Shown: in pieces, positions 10,977 through 24,567 of the stretch
Layout: each line of letters starts with the position of its first letter
Numbering within the stretch: the first letter of the stretch is position 1
Source: Pyrus communis
Taxonomy: Eukaryota > Streptophyta > Magnoliopsida > Rosales > Rosaceae
Assembly: GCF_963583255.1 (NCBI RefSeq)
Contig: NC_084811.1
Location: 14,154,088 to 14,218,087, forward strand
DNA length: 64,000 nucleotides
Direction of reading: 5' to 3'
The notes under the pieces: model-generated
Database searches by the model: none
What the model saw: only the letters and a program-made list of their open reading frames with translations
Told to the model about the DNA's origin: nothing
Program-made: the position numbers and the translations under genes

Positions 10977-13190
10977 TGATGTGAAAATTAGTTAAGCACA
11001 CAAATTAACCCTGTAGTTGTCAAATTGTAGTAAGGATGCAAGTAGGGATCGTTCAAGACCGGGGATTAGGAGGGCTTGCTAAAACCTCTAAACTGACTTA
11101 AAAACATAAAAACAAAGTTAAAAACGTTCACAAAGACTCAAAGGACTCAAAACAGGTTCAAAAGACTCAAAACTGCCTAAAAACACTAACTAGGCAGTTT
11201 CTGACCTTAAACACAATTTTGGACGAATTTAAGGTTATGGTTTGACTCAAAACACTTTAAAACACAAACTAAACAGATTCTAAACACTATAGAACAAGAA
11301 AGTAAAGGGGGGTTTTGATTTGACGAAAATTGAAATAACAAAACAAGTTATAAAACTAGGCAGATTGTAAAACGAATTTTGGAAACAATATGATGGATGG
11401 ATTAGTTAGAGGTCCATTCTCCACACATGACACATTTGTATATGAATCGATTCTCCAATTGCTTTTCACTAACTATGATGCTCAACACCCCAAGTTAACC
11501 GTGAACAGCACTTTTTTAACTTTCAAGTTTTCCTTAAGTTATTGAATTGGATGGGAATGCGCATACAACAACTCAAAACATTCTCTAAAAGTCCCTTACG
11601 TGAGAAGCACAATAAAGGTACAATCAAAGATCATTAAGTTCCATGAAAACTATAAGTATTGACGAGGCAATTGTTACTATGAAAAGCATGAAACTTTTGC
11701 CAAGAATTCAATTAACGCGGTTGTGGCTAGCAACCTTTACTACTTATGTTTATAAACTTGTGACGATTAGGTGAAACTCGTTTATAAACTAGCGTCGAGT
11801 TCATGCATGAAAACTAAGTATGCATCCTTAATCAACATACAAGAACAAGTTTTTAATAAACAGATAATTGAATTGTAATCACAACCTAACAAATCACAAT
11901 TGGAAGAAATCAATTCATATTTCAAACATGTTCATGGCTTCAAACTTTCCCCTAACTAATTAGGGGTTTAGCCACTCATGATTACAACAAACTCAGAGAT
12001 TAATAACAAAGTAAACATTGAAAACAAGAACGAAGTACACCTAAGAACGCTCCAACCTGCAAGCATGAAACGTTCAAGGCCTCCTTCCTCTCCTAGTTGC
12101 TGCGGCACAAGGGTTTTGGTGAGTTTAGGGGGTTATGGATGATGTAGAATGATGGATTTAGGTTTAGGATCGATGTGGGGGACGGCAAGGGTTGGTTTTG
12201 GGCAGAAAATATGGAGAATGGTGAAGTATGGATGTGTTAGAGGGAAGGGATGAATTTTTGGCGTGAATGGTGAATGAATGAATCTCTTGTGGCTGCAACA
12301 AGGAGGTTTATTAATAGGATTTCAGGACTTAAAACCCTAGGTTATTTAGGTAATCAGAATTTAAGTCAAAAGCTTTTAGAAATAGGAAATCAAATCAGAA
12401 AAGTGAAGGAAACTACCTAAAAGTTGCGGCAAAGGGATTAAACACAAAAGGAATGTGTTTTAATGCAATGAAATAAGAAAGAATCATCTCCCTTGCACGG
12501 CAAGGAAGAGGGAAGGTCAAGGGAGGTGCACGGCAAGGCTTTTATAGGAAATAAGTGAGTGTTTAATTCCCCAAATTCATTCTAAGAAGCAGGAATTAAG
12601 TTAAATCCCTTTAGAATAGGTAATTGAAATCAGGAATTAGGGGAAAAAGGGCTAAGTCTTGCGGCAAAGGAAGGAAAAGAAAGGGAAAGTACAATTAAAC
12701 TTGCAGATTTTGGGAGAAAAGGAATGTATAGGTGCGGCTAAGACTTTTAAGAAAGGGATTGTGACATAATCTTGCAGATTTTGGGAGAGAAGAGGAAGGT
12801 AGGGTGCGGCACAATTTAGGACATGTCTAGGGCTTCTAGAACATGTGATTTAGGCAACCAACATTATTTAGAAACTTGCACAATTGGAAACCTTTCAAGA
12901 ATAGAAACTTCCCATAATGGAAACTAGTTTCCAATTCTTGATTCCTCCTTTTTCCCTTGATTCTAGGCTCACTTGGTCTTCAATTTCGTCCAACACTTTG
13001 GCTCCAAGCATAAGCTATCCATCCTTAGCCCAAAAGTGCTCCAAAAGGCTCCAAAATGCACTTCTTTGCTCCTTTAGCCCTTAGAACCTGAAAACATACG
13101 AAAATGGCTTAAAAGACTTAAACAACTAAGAAATAACAACGTAAATGCACAAGAACAAGCCAACTAAGTCGCCTAAATATGCTCCTATCA
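10977..13190 (-). repeat. E3 5' LTR (2214 bp)
   Basis: TG/CA bounded. It is the most divergent LTR of the window. The leader hairpin is degraded (about 12035-12090) and the U3 part, rich in GCGGCAAAGG motifs, differs from the CATGTG-rich U3 of E1, E2 and E9. No gene is present in it. Confidence 0.88.
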
Positions 13191-13229
13191 AGAACAAGCT
13201 AATTAAGTCGCATGAATATGCTCCTATCA
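13191..13229 (-). repeat. X: 39-bp LTR terminus
   Basis: The 39 bases end in ATGCTCCTATCA, the U3 edge of an Athila LTR, and start inside the GAACAAGCT motif that lies about 30-40 bases from that edge in the other LTRs. The simplest reading is the far end of an LTR into which E3 inserted (possible duplication AGAAC). The other half would be left of the window. A local duplication of the E3 LTR end is an alternative. Confidence 0.65.
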
Positions 13230-14198
13230 AAAGACTCAAAAAAGCACAAAACAATAAAAAAGACTCAAACTAAACTCTAAAGGTGATTTGGACGAAAATT
13301 ACTTTTAACTTGACTCAAAACACTTAAAAACACAACTTGGACAAATTCTAACTAATTTTACATAACAAAGTAAAGGGGGATTGGATTTTGGACGAAATTA
13401 AGGTAAAAACAAACAGATTATAAAGACTCTTAACAAGTTGGACGAAATTAGGAAAAACTATGGTTGATAAGCTAGCTAGAGGGTCCTTCTCCACACATGA
13501 CACATATGCATATGAACCAATTTCCAATTATTTTTCCTTTAGACTATGAATGACAACGCCCCAAGTTAGTTGCATCGCACAACTAACCATCAGATTTTCC
13601 TTATTTCATTGAATTAGATGGAATGCGCATCTAAACCAAATTATCTTTCTCAAGTTCCCTATATGAAACGCATGATAGAGATACATGTCAAAAGTCATCA
13701 AGTTCTATGAAAGTCATAAGCATTGACAAGGCATTCATCACTATGAAACACATGAGACTCATACCAAGGATTTACTTAACACGATTGTGACTAGCAATCT
13801 CCACTACTTGTGAATATAAGTGAATAACTCTTACGTGAAACCCCCTTATACTCTAGCATCAAATTCATGCATGCAAATTAAGTGTCGACCCCCAACCCAC
13901 ATACATAAACAACTTTTAATAACTTAGATAAGCAAATCACATTCAAGCCTTAAGAAACAATAACTGGACATAATCAATTCATATAAAACATATAATCATG
14001 GCTTCGAATTCACCTCTAACTAAAAAGAAATTAGTTCCACATGTTCGCAAAACAAAGATAATTAAACACAAAGATAGAATACACCTAGAAACACTCCAGG
14101 GGGCTTCTCCTTCCTTCCTTGCCACCAACAATGGGGATTTGTGTGAATTTAGGCTCTTGAGGTGTGGTGGATGGTGTGGTGTGAATTTGTGCTAGAGG
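13230..14198 (-). repeat. Y: minus-strand LTR, left visible part
   Basis: The sequence is mid-LTR (U5/R side) of an Athila LTR in minus orientation, with the GGACGAA, CTCCACACATG and AAATTAGTTCC blocks in the usual order. It is interrupted at 14198 by E4 and resumes at 52331. AGAGG occurs at 14194-14198 and again at 52326-52330. Its U5 end is missing at 13230, presumably displaced leftwards by the X insertion. No gene is present in it. Confidence 0.85.
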
Positions 14199-16476
14199 TG
14201 ATAGGGGCATATTTATGCACCTTAGTTTAGCTTGCTCTTGTGCATTTATAGTGTTTTTCCTTAGTAAAGTAGTCTTTTAAGCTAGTTTTATGTATTTTCA
14301 GGATTTAAGGGCAAAGTATGCAAAAGGATGCATTTTGGAGCCTTTTGGAGCAAATTAGAGCTTGGAATGGATATCATATGCTTGGAGCCAAGAGGATGGA
14401 CGAAATTGAAGACTTGAAGATGATGATTCCTACTTGAGCAAGGTTTCCTACTTGAAGTAGGAAAGTTAAATCCCAATGGCCTCAAGTTGCAGCAACAAAG
14501 AAGTTTTCCAAGTCCAAGAAGGAGAAGAATTCCAAGATGAAGAAGGATTAGCTTTCCTAATCCTAATGCACAAGGTTTTCAGCCACAAAGAGGAGTCCTA
14601 AACACTTTAGGACATCTTATCCTAATCCTATGGGGATGCCATGCACTTTACCTTATCTTGGAGGGTTTCTAGAAGCCTTAGATGCCCTATCCTATCTTTG
14701 CCGTGGGTTTTATCCAAATCCCCTTAGTTTTTAGGCTTTCTAAAAGCCTTAACATTATCCCTACTAAGGTGCCGCACCCTTATCTCTTTTTCCTACAAAT
14801 TTGGCCCTTAAAACATGATTCTAGGAACCTTATCTTATCTCCTACAAAGGTGGCGCCCCAAATCCTTCTAGAAGCCCTAATCTGCCCTATCCTTTAGTGC
14901 CGCACCTATCCTTTCTAGAAAGCTGCTTTCCCTTGCCTTACAAGGCATTCTAGAAGCCTTATCACCTCATCTCCTTACCTGCCGCACCTAGGAAGCATTA
15001 TCCCTTTTTATTTCTGATTCTAAGCCTATTTCCTTGTGGATTTGGGTTATTCAAGTCCATATCTGATTACCCTAGGGTTTTAAGTGCCTATATATACTCA
15101 TATTAACCCCTAGATCAGATTACCACCTCTCATACACATTCATTCATTCCAGAAATTCGTCCAACCCTCTCCACATCCTTGTCGCAGCCACCAAACACCT
15201 TTCTCTTTAGTTTTAAGCTTTGCCGCACCATCCCCTTCCCCTAAACACTACTACATCCCTCCATGACCATGCATCCATACACCTAAGGCCCTAAACCTAT
15301 CCCTAGACCTTTGCCGCACCAAGGAGGAGGAGAAGGAAGCTCGGAAGTTCATGCAATTCGAGTTCGCGTCGCTGGAATTTCTAGGTGTTTCTTTTCCTTT
15401 GATTTCAATGTTTAATTTCAATTCTCTTTGTTTTGTGCATATGAGGAACTAAACCCCCCCTTGGCTTGGGGGGGATTCGAAATACATGTTTATGCTTGTG
15501 ATATGATTTGATTACTTCTAATTGCGTTTCATAAGTTGTGAATTCAATTTACTTATCTATGTGAATTACATTGATTTGTGTGTGTTGGTTGAGAGTGCAC
15601 GCTTAATTATCATGCATAAATTGGATGCTAGGATATAAGGAAATTTCACCTAATCGTTATGGAATTATATTCACAAGTAGTAAAAGTTGATGATCTCAAT
15701 TGCGTTAAGTAAATTCTTGGCATAAGTTTCATGCAATTCATAGTAACGAGTGCTTCGTCAATGCTTATGGTTTCAAAGAACTTAATGATTCTTGCTTGTA
15801 TCTCTATTATGCAATTCATGTAGGGAACTTGTGGGGAATGTTTTGGGTTGTCGTATGCAATCATCCAATTCAATAACGTTAGGAAAATCTGAGGGTTAAT
15901 TAGTGCAATTCACGTTTAATCTGGGGCGTTGAGAATTCATGGGTTATTGAAAAGCAATTGGAAATCGTTTTATATGCAAGTATAACATGTGTGGAGATGA
16001 ACCCCTTAGCTAGCTTCCCATCCATTCAATTCCATCAAATTCGTTTTTACAATCTGTTCTAATTTAAAAAGTTTGTTTTGTTTTTAAATTCGTCCAAAAC
16101 CAATCCCCCCTTTACCTTGTTGAGTCATAGTAGTTAGAAATCACTTTAGTTTGCGTTTTTAAGTGTCTTAGGTCAAGTTAAAACCAATTTTCGTCCAAAG
16201 TTGTGTCTAGTGTTCAAAACTGCCCAGATTGTGTTTTTAAGGCAGTTTTGAGTGTTTGGGGTGTTGTTTTGAGTCTTTTGGTTTGTTTTGGTGTTTTAAA
16301 GTTTAGTTTTGCATTCTTTGAGTCTAGTATAGTGTCTTAAACTTGTTTTTACGTATTTGAGTCAGTTTTCAAGTGATTTTGCAATCCCTCCTAATCCCCA
16401 GCCTAGAACGATCCCTACTTACATACTACAATTGATAAAAAGAGGGTTAATTTGTGTGCTTATAATTCTCGCATCA
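14199..16476 (+). repeat. E4 5' LTR (2278 bp)
   Basis: Starts TGATAGGGGCAT and ends TCTCGCATCA. A TATA box (CTATATATACTC) is at about 15088-15100. The C-run/G-run hairpin of U5 is at about 15454-15475. U3 contains many CTTATCCTAATCC-type and TTCTAGAAGCC-type short repeats. No gene is present. Confidence 0.94.
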
Positions 16477-16481
16477 AATTT

Positions 16482-16501
16482 TGGCGCCGTTTCCGGGGAT
16501 T
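16482..16501 (+). promoter_or_regulatory. E4 primer-binding site (tRNA-Asp)
   Basis: TGGCGCCGTTTCCGGGGATT lies five bases downstream of the LTR. It differs from the other copies at one base (GTTTCC instead of GTTGCC), a mismatch to the primer tRNA. Confidence 0.92.
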
Positions 16502-16593
16502 AGCAACTTTGCTAATCCCTTGGATTGTTATTTTCGTTTTCTTATTAGATCAGATTCTTATGTTATTTTGTTTCTTGTTTTAGGTACTTGTTT

Positions 16594-18631
16594 ATGACTC
16601 GGAGTTCTAATCCGGTTCACGAACATATTTTAGACTTTGACGACGATTTTGAGCGTGAGTTGAGACGTAAGAGGAAGAACTCGGAACCTAGTGAATCAAG
16701 TGCAAGTTCCGAGTCCGTTTCTGAATTTGAAGAAGAAGTGGAAGACATGGCAGCGGACAACCGAACAATCAAGGAGCTTTCCGCTTCGGGATTGGCCAAT
16801 GCCGCACCCTTGTGCATCCAATACCCAAGGGCGGCTCAAGACAAGACTGCCGAGTTCGAATTGAAGTCAAGCCTGTTACATCACATTCCGAAGTACCATG
16901 GGCTATCCATGGAATATTCGAACAAGCACTTGAAGGAGTTTGAAGTTGTTTGGTCAAGCATGACTCCGGTGAACGTGGATGAGAGAGAAGATGAAGGCCT
17001 TTCCCTTTTCTCTCCAAGAGAAAGCGAAAGATTGGTTGTACGAATTGGCTCCCGGAACTGTCACATCATGGGAGAGCATGAAACGAGCTTACTTGGAGAA
17101 GTTTTTCCCAACTTCTCGAGTCATCCTCCTACGAAAAAGGATAAGTGGAATTCAACAAGATGAAGGTGAATCCTTTCCTACTTATTATGAACGTTTTAAA
17201 TCTCTTGTTGCTTCATGTCCACAGCATCAAATGAAGGAGGAACTACTTCTACAATACTTTTACGAGGGACTTCTACCTATTAAACGTCAAATGCTAGATG
17301 CCTCAGCGGGAGGAGCCTTGGTGGACAAGACTCCCACGGCTGCAAAGACCTTGATTGCTAATCGAGCATTGAATGCTCAACAATACGAAGGCGTTGGACA
17401 GAGGAGTACCCCATGGCAACACCAAGTCAATGAGGTAAGTACCATAACCGAACTTCAAAATCAAATGGCTAACCTTACTACGTTGCTCTCTCAGGTGGTG
17501 GAAGGTCCAAAAGTCAAAGCCGTAGCTTCTTGTGGCGTATGCTCCATGCAAGGACACCCTACGGACAAGTGCCCACAATTGATCGAGAATGGAAGGTGGG
17601 AGACACTCAATGCCGTGGGATATGGCAACCAATACCAAACACGTGGTGATCCGTTTTCTAATACTTACAATCCCGGTTGGCGTGATCATCCGAATTTCAA
17701 ATGGCGAGACCCCCAACAAGGTCAACAACAACGCGGATTTAGGCAACAACCCCCGGGTTTCTATCAAAAGCCGTTGGCACCACCACAAGCCCAAGCACAA
17801 CCTGCCCAAAGCAATGTAGGTAATTCAAGTGATAATGATAAGATTTTTCAATTATTTACAACTTTGACGCAGGAAGTCCAAACTCAAAACAAAGAGAGAC
17901 AAATCCAAGACAAGAGGGTGGACAAATTGGAGAAGCAAGTGGGACAAATTGCCGAGTTCATGGGGCAATTTCGTGAGCAAGGAAGGTTGCCTAGCTCAAC
18001 GGTGGTCAATCCGAAAGGTGGATTCAAATCTGCAAAAGCTATGCATTTGCGAAGTGGAAAGCAAGTCGGATCTGACCTCAAACCATACAAATCACGTTCC
18101 AACGAGGAGGACGAGTTGAGAATTGAAGAGGAGGAGCAAAGGCCACTCACGGCCAAAGTGGAACCAAATGTGCCGCAAGTTCCAAGTGATCCCAAGTCGT
18201 CCAATTCATCCAATAAAGGTAAAAACGTGTCAAGTTCGGTTCCTACTAATAATTTTCCTGCGAATGTTCCTTTTCCTAGTAGGTTTAAGCAAACAAAGAA
18301 AGAAGAAGCGGAAAAGGACATTTTGGAGACGTTTCGGAAAGTTCAAGTCAATATCACCCTTTTGGATGCAATCAAGCAAGTCCCGAGGTACGCCAAGTTC
18401 TTGAAGGAACTTTGCACCAATAGGAGGAGGATTTCGACCAAGGAGGTGGTCAAAGTAGGTGAAAACGTCTCAGCCATCTTACAACGCAAGCTGCCCCCAA
18501 AATGCAAAGATCTGGGTAGTTTTACAATTCCGTGTGTTATTGGTAATTCAAGGTTTGAATCTGCCATGTTAGACCTAGGTGCATCTATAAATGTCATGCC
18601 ATATTCAATTTATGCATCTATGAACCTATGA
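16594..18631 (+). pseudogene. gag: E4 gag-protease, frameshifted and ending at a TGA
   Basis: Gag starts at MTRSSNPVHE (16594); an ATG two codons upstream is not shared with E1 or E3. The N-terminal domain reads to about 16975. There a short deletion (sequence GATGAGAGAGAAG) shifts the frame just before the conserved MKAFPFSL segment, which continues in the frame from 16979. That second frame holds the rest of capsid, a CX2CX4HX4C knuckle (residues 185-198 of the 550-codon frame), a Gln/Pro linker and the start of protease with LDLGASINVMP (catalytic Asp about residue 532). It ends in TGA at 18629-18631; the pol frame continues in phase right after it. Two lesions prevent a normal Gag-protease. 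Confidence 0.9.
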
Positions 18632-20296
18632 GCGTTGAGAAACGATGGTGTGATCATACAATTAGCCGATAGATTTAATGCCTATCCAAAGGGAGTTTTG
18701 GAAGATGTGTTAGTGCAGGTTAATCATTTGATCTTCCCGGCGGACTTCTACGTACTTGAGATGGATGAATCGGACCATGCCCCTTCATTGCCCATCCTCC
18801 TCGGAAGGCTATTCATGAAAACTGCTCGGACGAAGATTGACGTCTATAATGGCACGTTGACGATGGAATTTGATGGGGAAGTTATTAATTTTAATCTTTC
18901 TGATTCTATGAAGTACCCTAGTGAGAATCATTCATGTTTTGCTATTGATGTAATTGACTCTTTGTCGCAAGACTATTTTGACAAATTGAACAACGATGCA
19001 CTTGAATTGGTCATTGCACAAGGCATGCACAAGAAAAACATTGAAGCCACAACCATGGGAACCTACGGCATGCATGATCATTCTTTTGCCGTGCCCCCTA
19101 ATGATGAGGTCATTGAGATGGTGGCTGCCCTCGAGTCATTGCCATCACAATCGGGTAAGTATTCGGACCCTATTTTAAGTTCAGTTTCGGCTAATAAAAT
19201 GCTTCCCTCAGTTGTGCAGCCACCCACACTTGAACTTAAGTTGTTGCCTAGTCATTTGAAGTACGTTTTCTTGGGCGAGGATGACACGTTGCCCGTCATT
19301 ATTTCATCCTCACTCACGACACAAGAAGAGAGCAAATTGGTGCGAGTGCTTAAGGAGTACAAAACGGCAATTGGATGGACCTTGGCCGACATCAAGGGAA
19401 TTAGCCCTACTACATGCATGCATCGCATACTTCTAGAGGAGGGGTCCAAAACATCCCGAGAGGCTCAACGCCGTCTCAACCCTCCGATGATGGAAGTTGT
19501 GAAGAAGGAGGTAATCAAGCTTTTGGATTGTGGAGTAATCTATCCAATCTCGGATAGTAAGTGGGTCTCACCCGTTCAATGCGTTCCGAAGAAATCTAGA
19601 GTGATTGTGGTTGCAAATGCCGAGAATGAACTTGTTCCTCAACGCATTCAAACCGGTTGGAGGGTGTGCATCGATTATAGGAAGCTAAACGTCGCAACAA
19701 GGAAGGATCACTTCCCATTGCCGTTCATCGACCAAATGCTTGAGAGGTTAGCCGGTTATGCTTTCTATTGTTTTCTTGATGGTTATTCTGGTTATAATCA
19801 AATTGTCATAACACCCAAAGATCAAGAAAAAACCACTTTTACATGCCCCTTCAGTACTTTTGCATATCGTCGCATGCCTTTTGGTTTATGTAATGCACCT
19901 GCTACATTTCAACGATGCATGATGAGCATATTTTCTGATTATGTTGAGAAAATCATTAAAGTGTTTATGGATGATTTTAGCGTGTTTGGTGATTCTTTTG
20001 ATGGTTGCTTGCATAATCTTAGTTTAATCTTAAAACGTTGCGTTGAAACTAACCTTGTTCTTAATTGGGAGAAATGCCATTTCATGGTTAAACAAGGCAT
20101 AGTTTTAGGTCATATAGTCTCTGAAAACGGTATTGAGGTTGATAAGTCGAAAATAGATCTTGTACGTCACTTACCCTCTCCAACTTCGGTTAGAGAGGTT
20201 CGTTCTTTTTTGGCCATGCAGGATTTTATCGTAGGTTTATCAAGGATTTCTCGAAGGTTGCACAACCTCTTTGCCGTCTCCTACAAAAAGACGTGA
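18632..20296 (+). pseudogene. pol: E4 pol: protease end and reverse transcriptase
   Basis: In phase with the preceding frame after the TGA. Residues 1-90 complete the protease (QLADRF, LLGRLFMKTA), then a linker of variable sequence, then RT from about residue 255. RT catalytic residues are present: D382 in LDGYSGY and D446-D447 in FMDDFS; FGLCNAPATFQRCM lies between. The frame fails near 20215-20222, where one G is missing in the segment that should read GHAGFYRRF (TTTTTTGGCC), and it ends at 20296. The RNase H and integrase frame starts in another phase. A GTAAGT...CTCAG segment (19155-19211) in the linker is discussed in the findings. Confidence 0.92.
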
Positions 20297-21971
20297 CATT
20301 TGAATTCACCAAGGAGTGCACGGCATCATTCAACCAACTTAAGGAGTTGTTGACCACGGCACCCATCATTGTTCCACCGGATTGGAGTCTACCTTTCGAT
20401 CTCATGTGTGATGCGTCCGACTATGCTTTAGGAGCAGTTTTAGGACAAAGAAAGGACAAGAGGCGGCATGTCATCTACTACGCCTCACGGACATTAAACG
20501 ATGCACAATTGAACTACTCCACTACGGAAAAAGAACTTCTTGCCGTTGTCTTTGCTTTAGATAAATTTCGATCATATCTAATTGGTACTAAAGTAATTGT
20601 TTTCACTGATCATGCAGCTCTAAAGTACTTGCTCACTAAAAAGGAGGCCAAGCCACGGCTAATTCGTTGGATGTTGTTACTTCAAGAGTTCGACATCGAG
20701 ATTCGTGACAAGAAGGGAAGTGAAAACGTGGTGGCTGACCACCTAAGCCGAATGGTGCATAATGAGGAGTCCCTACCCATTGCAGAGACATTCCCCGATG
20801 AACAATTGTTGTCCATAACGGTTAGTACACCTTGGTATGCCGATATAGTTAATTTTTTGGTGTCAAAACGGATTCCAAGTGAGTTCAATAGGCACCAACG
20901 TGACAAACTTAGGCATGATGCACGGTTTTATGTGTGGGATGATCCATACTTATGGAAATTTTGTCCCGATCAGATTATACGTCGTTGTGTGCATGATTCT
21001 GAATGTCATTCAATTTTGAGTTTTTGTCATACATATGCATGTGGAAGGCACTTTGGCACACAACGCACGGCCCTCAAAGTGTTACAATGTGGATTTTATT
21101 GGCCTAGTATTTTTAAGGATGCTAGAACGTTTTGCTTAACATGTGATAAATGCCAAAGAGTGGGTGGTATTAGTGCAAAGGACCAAATGTCGCATGTTTC
21201 TATCCTAAATGTTGAAATTTTTGATGTTTGGGGTATTGACTTTATGGGTCCCTTTCCGTCATCATTTGGTTTTATGTATATTTTGCTTGCGGTTGATTAT
21301 GTGTCGAAGTGGGTGGAAGCAAAAGCCACCCAGACTAATGATACTAAAGTGGTTGCAGATTTTATTAGAACTAACATTTTTGCAAGGTTTGGCATGCCAC
21401 GAGTGATCATTAGTGATGGAGGGTCCCATTTTTGCAACCGGACCATTGAGGCGTTATTGAGGAAATACCATGTCACCCATAAGGTTTCTACACCTTACCA
21501 TCCTCAAACGAATGGCCAAGCCGAGGTTTCCAACCGAGAGATCAAGCAAATCCTAGAAAAGACCGTTGGGCCAACAAGAAAGGATTGGAGTTTACGGTTA
21601 GATGATGCACTTTGGGTGTATCGTACGGCGTACAAAACATTCATTGGGATGTCCCCTTTTCGACTTGTCTATGGCAAGGCGTGCCATCTTCCCGTGGAGT
21701 TGGAGCATAAATCTCTTTGGGCCGTCAAGAAGTTCAATATGCACTTAGATGAAGCGGGAAGTCATAGGAAATTCCAATTGAATGAGCTTGATGAAATACG
21801 GCACGAGGCGTACGAGAATGCAAGCATTTACAAGCAAAAGACCAAAGCTTTCCATGACAACATGATCCGTGGGAAATCCTTCTCCATTGGGCAGAAAGTG
21901 CTATTGTTCAATTCCCATTTACGTTTGTTTCCCGGTAAGTTACGTTCCAAGTGGATTGGACCGTTTGTTAT
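20297..21971 (+). pseudogene. pol: E4 pol: RNase H and integrase, cut by E5
   Basis: The open frame (numbered from 20293) encodes RNase H with D40, E79/E81, D106 and D149 (CDASDYA, TEKELLA, TDHAAL, ADHLSR), then integrase. Integrase has an HHCC-type zinc region (about residues 245-287), catalytic D316 (GIDFMGPF), D375 (ISDGGSHF) and E411 (GQAEVSNRE), giving the DD35E spacing, and the C-terminal [14 protein letters not shown] domain. All catalytic residues are intact. E5 is inserted after GTTAT at 21967-21971; the frame resumes at 31062. Confidence 0.93.
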
Positions 21972-24552
21972 TGATGCGTGATTTATACGCACACAAATTA
22001 AACCCTCTTTTATCAATTGTAGTAAGTATGCAAGTAGGGATCGTTCTGGACCGGGGATTAGGAGGGATTGTTAATCACTTGGATTTGACTCAAAAACGTA
22101 AAATAAATTTTAAAACACTATACTAGACTCAAAGAATTGCAAAACTAAACTTTAAAACACTCAAACAAACCAAAAGACTCAAACAGTACCCAAAGCACTT
22201 ATAAACACAAACTAAATGTATTTCTAATTAATCTAACACTTTAAAATAAATGGGGGATTGGTTTTGGATGAATTTAAACTAAAACAGAAACTTGGAATTA
22301 AAACAGATTCTAAAAAAAAAACGAAATTAATGAAATAGAATGATGAAAAACTAGTTAGAGGGTTCCTTATCCACACATGAACATAAGCATATAATTTGAC
22401 TCCCAGTTATGACTTCAACAAACGATGAATGACAATGCTCCAAGTTAATTAGGTCCGCTTAAATTAACCTTCAGATTTCCCTAGATTCATTGGATTGAAT
22501 GGGATACGCATTACAACCAAATTATTCCTAATCAAAGTCTCTCACATGGAATACGCATGATAGAGACATTCAACAAAGATCATTAAGTTCAACGGAAATC
22601 ATAAACATTGACTAGGCATTCATAACTATGGAATACGCATGTTAATCCAGCCTAGGGTTTACTAAACACAATCGTGACTAGCGATTTTTACTACTCATGA
22701 ATATAAGTTCATAACGATTAGGTGAAATTCCCTTATATCCTAGCATCAAGTCTTAGGCATGCAAATTAAGTGTCGACCCTCAACCCACATACATAAACAA
22801 GTTCTTAATCAAAACAGAAAAGTAACCCACATCTAAAGTTCATGAATTCATAACTGGAGTAAATCAAATCATAACCAACATATGTCCATGGCTTCAAATT
22901 CGCCTCTAACTAAAAAGAAATTAGTTTCACATGTTTAACATAATTGAATAACAAGTTAAATTAAACATGAAAACAGAAACAAGAAAAGAAAGAACAAATG
23001 GATGGAAAGTTAGCTACGGGGTTCATCTCCACATATGTTATACTTGCATAATAAAACGATTTCCAATTGCATTTCAACAAATCATTAATTCTCAACGCCC
23101 CGGGTCAATTAGGTCCGCTTAAATTAACCGTCAAGTTTTCCTTAAGTTAATGAATTGGATGGGTTAGCGCAACGCAATTCACCACATTCTCCAAAAGTCC
23201 TTTACGTGAACAGCACAATAAAGATACAATCAAAGATCATTAAGCATTATGAAAACTATAAGTGTTGACGAGGCATTCGTTACTATGATGAGCATGAAAC
23301 TCGTGCCAAGAATTCATTTAACGCGATTGTTTATAAGCAACCTCCACTACTTGTGAATATAAGTTCATAACGATTAGGTGAAATTCACTTATATTCTAGC
23401 GTCATATTTATGCATGAAAATTAAGCGCGCATTCTTAATAAACATTCATAAATAAGTTATCAATCAAACAGTTAAACAAATTGAACCACAACTTATGAAA
23501 CGCAATTAGAATTAATCAAATCAAAATGCAAGCATAAACATATATTTCGAATCACCCCCTAGCTAAAGGGGGTTTAGTTCCTCATATCTTTGAAATCAAA
23601 GAAACACCTAAACATTCCAACAACTCAAAATTTGAATTGTATGAACGTTTAGGCACTCTTCTCTTCCTCGTTGTTGTAGCACAAGGTTTAAGGATAGGTT
23701 GGTTGATGGGATGGAAGTGTGGAATGGAGTGGAAATGGAGAAAATGGAGAAGGGGAAATGTTTGTGTATTACAATGGAAAAATGAGATTATGGTGCGGAT
23801 TCCTCTCCCCTTAAACATGAATGAGTGATAGGTATATATAGGTGGAAGTGCATGGATTGATGAAGATTAGTGGGAGATAATGGCAATGCATGGATAATGG
23901 ATAATGAGAAGTGGACGATTAATGGGAAGTGGAGAGATGGTTTGCACGGTTTTGGGTGGATTAAATGGATGGCTATGGATTAAAGGGAATTAAGGGGTGG
24001 TGCGGCTGAATGAATAATGGGAGTATTATAATGGAGTGAATGGCTTAATGGTTGAATAATGGGAGTGTTAGGTTTTTATTAATAATGGGAGGTCACGGCT
24101 TGAAACTTTTCTTTTGTTAAATGGGGGGGGTTTAGTGGGAAGGTATAATGGCATATTAGGGTGATGGAATAGATAATAAAATGGCATGAATGGGTGCTCC
24201 GAATTAGGGAATAGAATATTAGGGTTATGGAATTATGGTGGCTGATTAATGCACGGTTTTGGATTAAAGGGAATTAGGGTTTATGGATGATGGATAGGAA
24301 TGGTGGGATGCACGGCTTAGGAGGAAGATTGTGTGATGCATAGTTTTGGACGTTCATTCCTCGTGCTCTATTTGCGTACACCACATTCCAGCTCAGTTTT
24401 GCTCCAAAAGCTCCAAATTGCATCATTTCATGTAATATGTCCTTTAAACCTGAAAACACATGAAAGTAGCTTAAAAGACTACTTTAACGAAGAAAACATA
24501 ACAAAAATGCATAAGAACTAGCTAACTAAGGCGCATAAATATGCTCCTATCA
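21972..24552 (-). repeat. E5 3' LTR (left copy, 2581 bp)
   Basis: TGATGCGTG...CCTATCA. TATA box in element sense within 23830-23842 (TATATATA). The U5 C/G hairpin is at 23555-23572 and the leader hairpin at about 23605-23653. No gene; the frames at 23582-23818 are LTR sequence. Confidence 0.95.
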
Positions 24553-24567
24553 AATTCCCCCACACTT
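24553..24567 (-). promoter_or_regulatory. E5 polypurine tract
   Basis: In element sense AAGTGTGGGGGAATT, directly adjacent to the 3' LTR. It is the expected primer for plus-strand DNA synthesis. Two further AAGTGTGGGGG motifs lie upstream (25387-25400 and 26200-26213). Confidence 0.9.

Larger units (their letters stand above)
8289..13190 (-). mobile_element. E3: Athila-type element, 5' part (gag, protease, 5' LTR)
   Basis: This is a minus-strand autonomous-type element whose pol is interrupted at 8289 by E2. The 5' LTR is 10977-13190, with the PBS at 10952-10971. To the right it abuts a 39-bp LTR end (13191-13229). The remainder of pol and the 3' LTR must lie left of the window. Confidence 0.9.
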
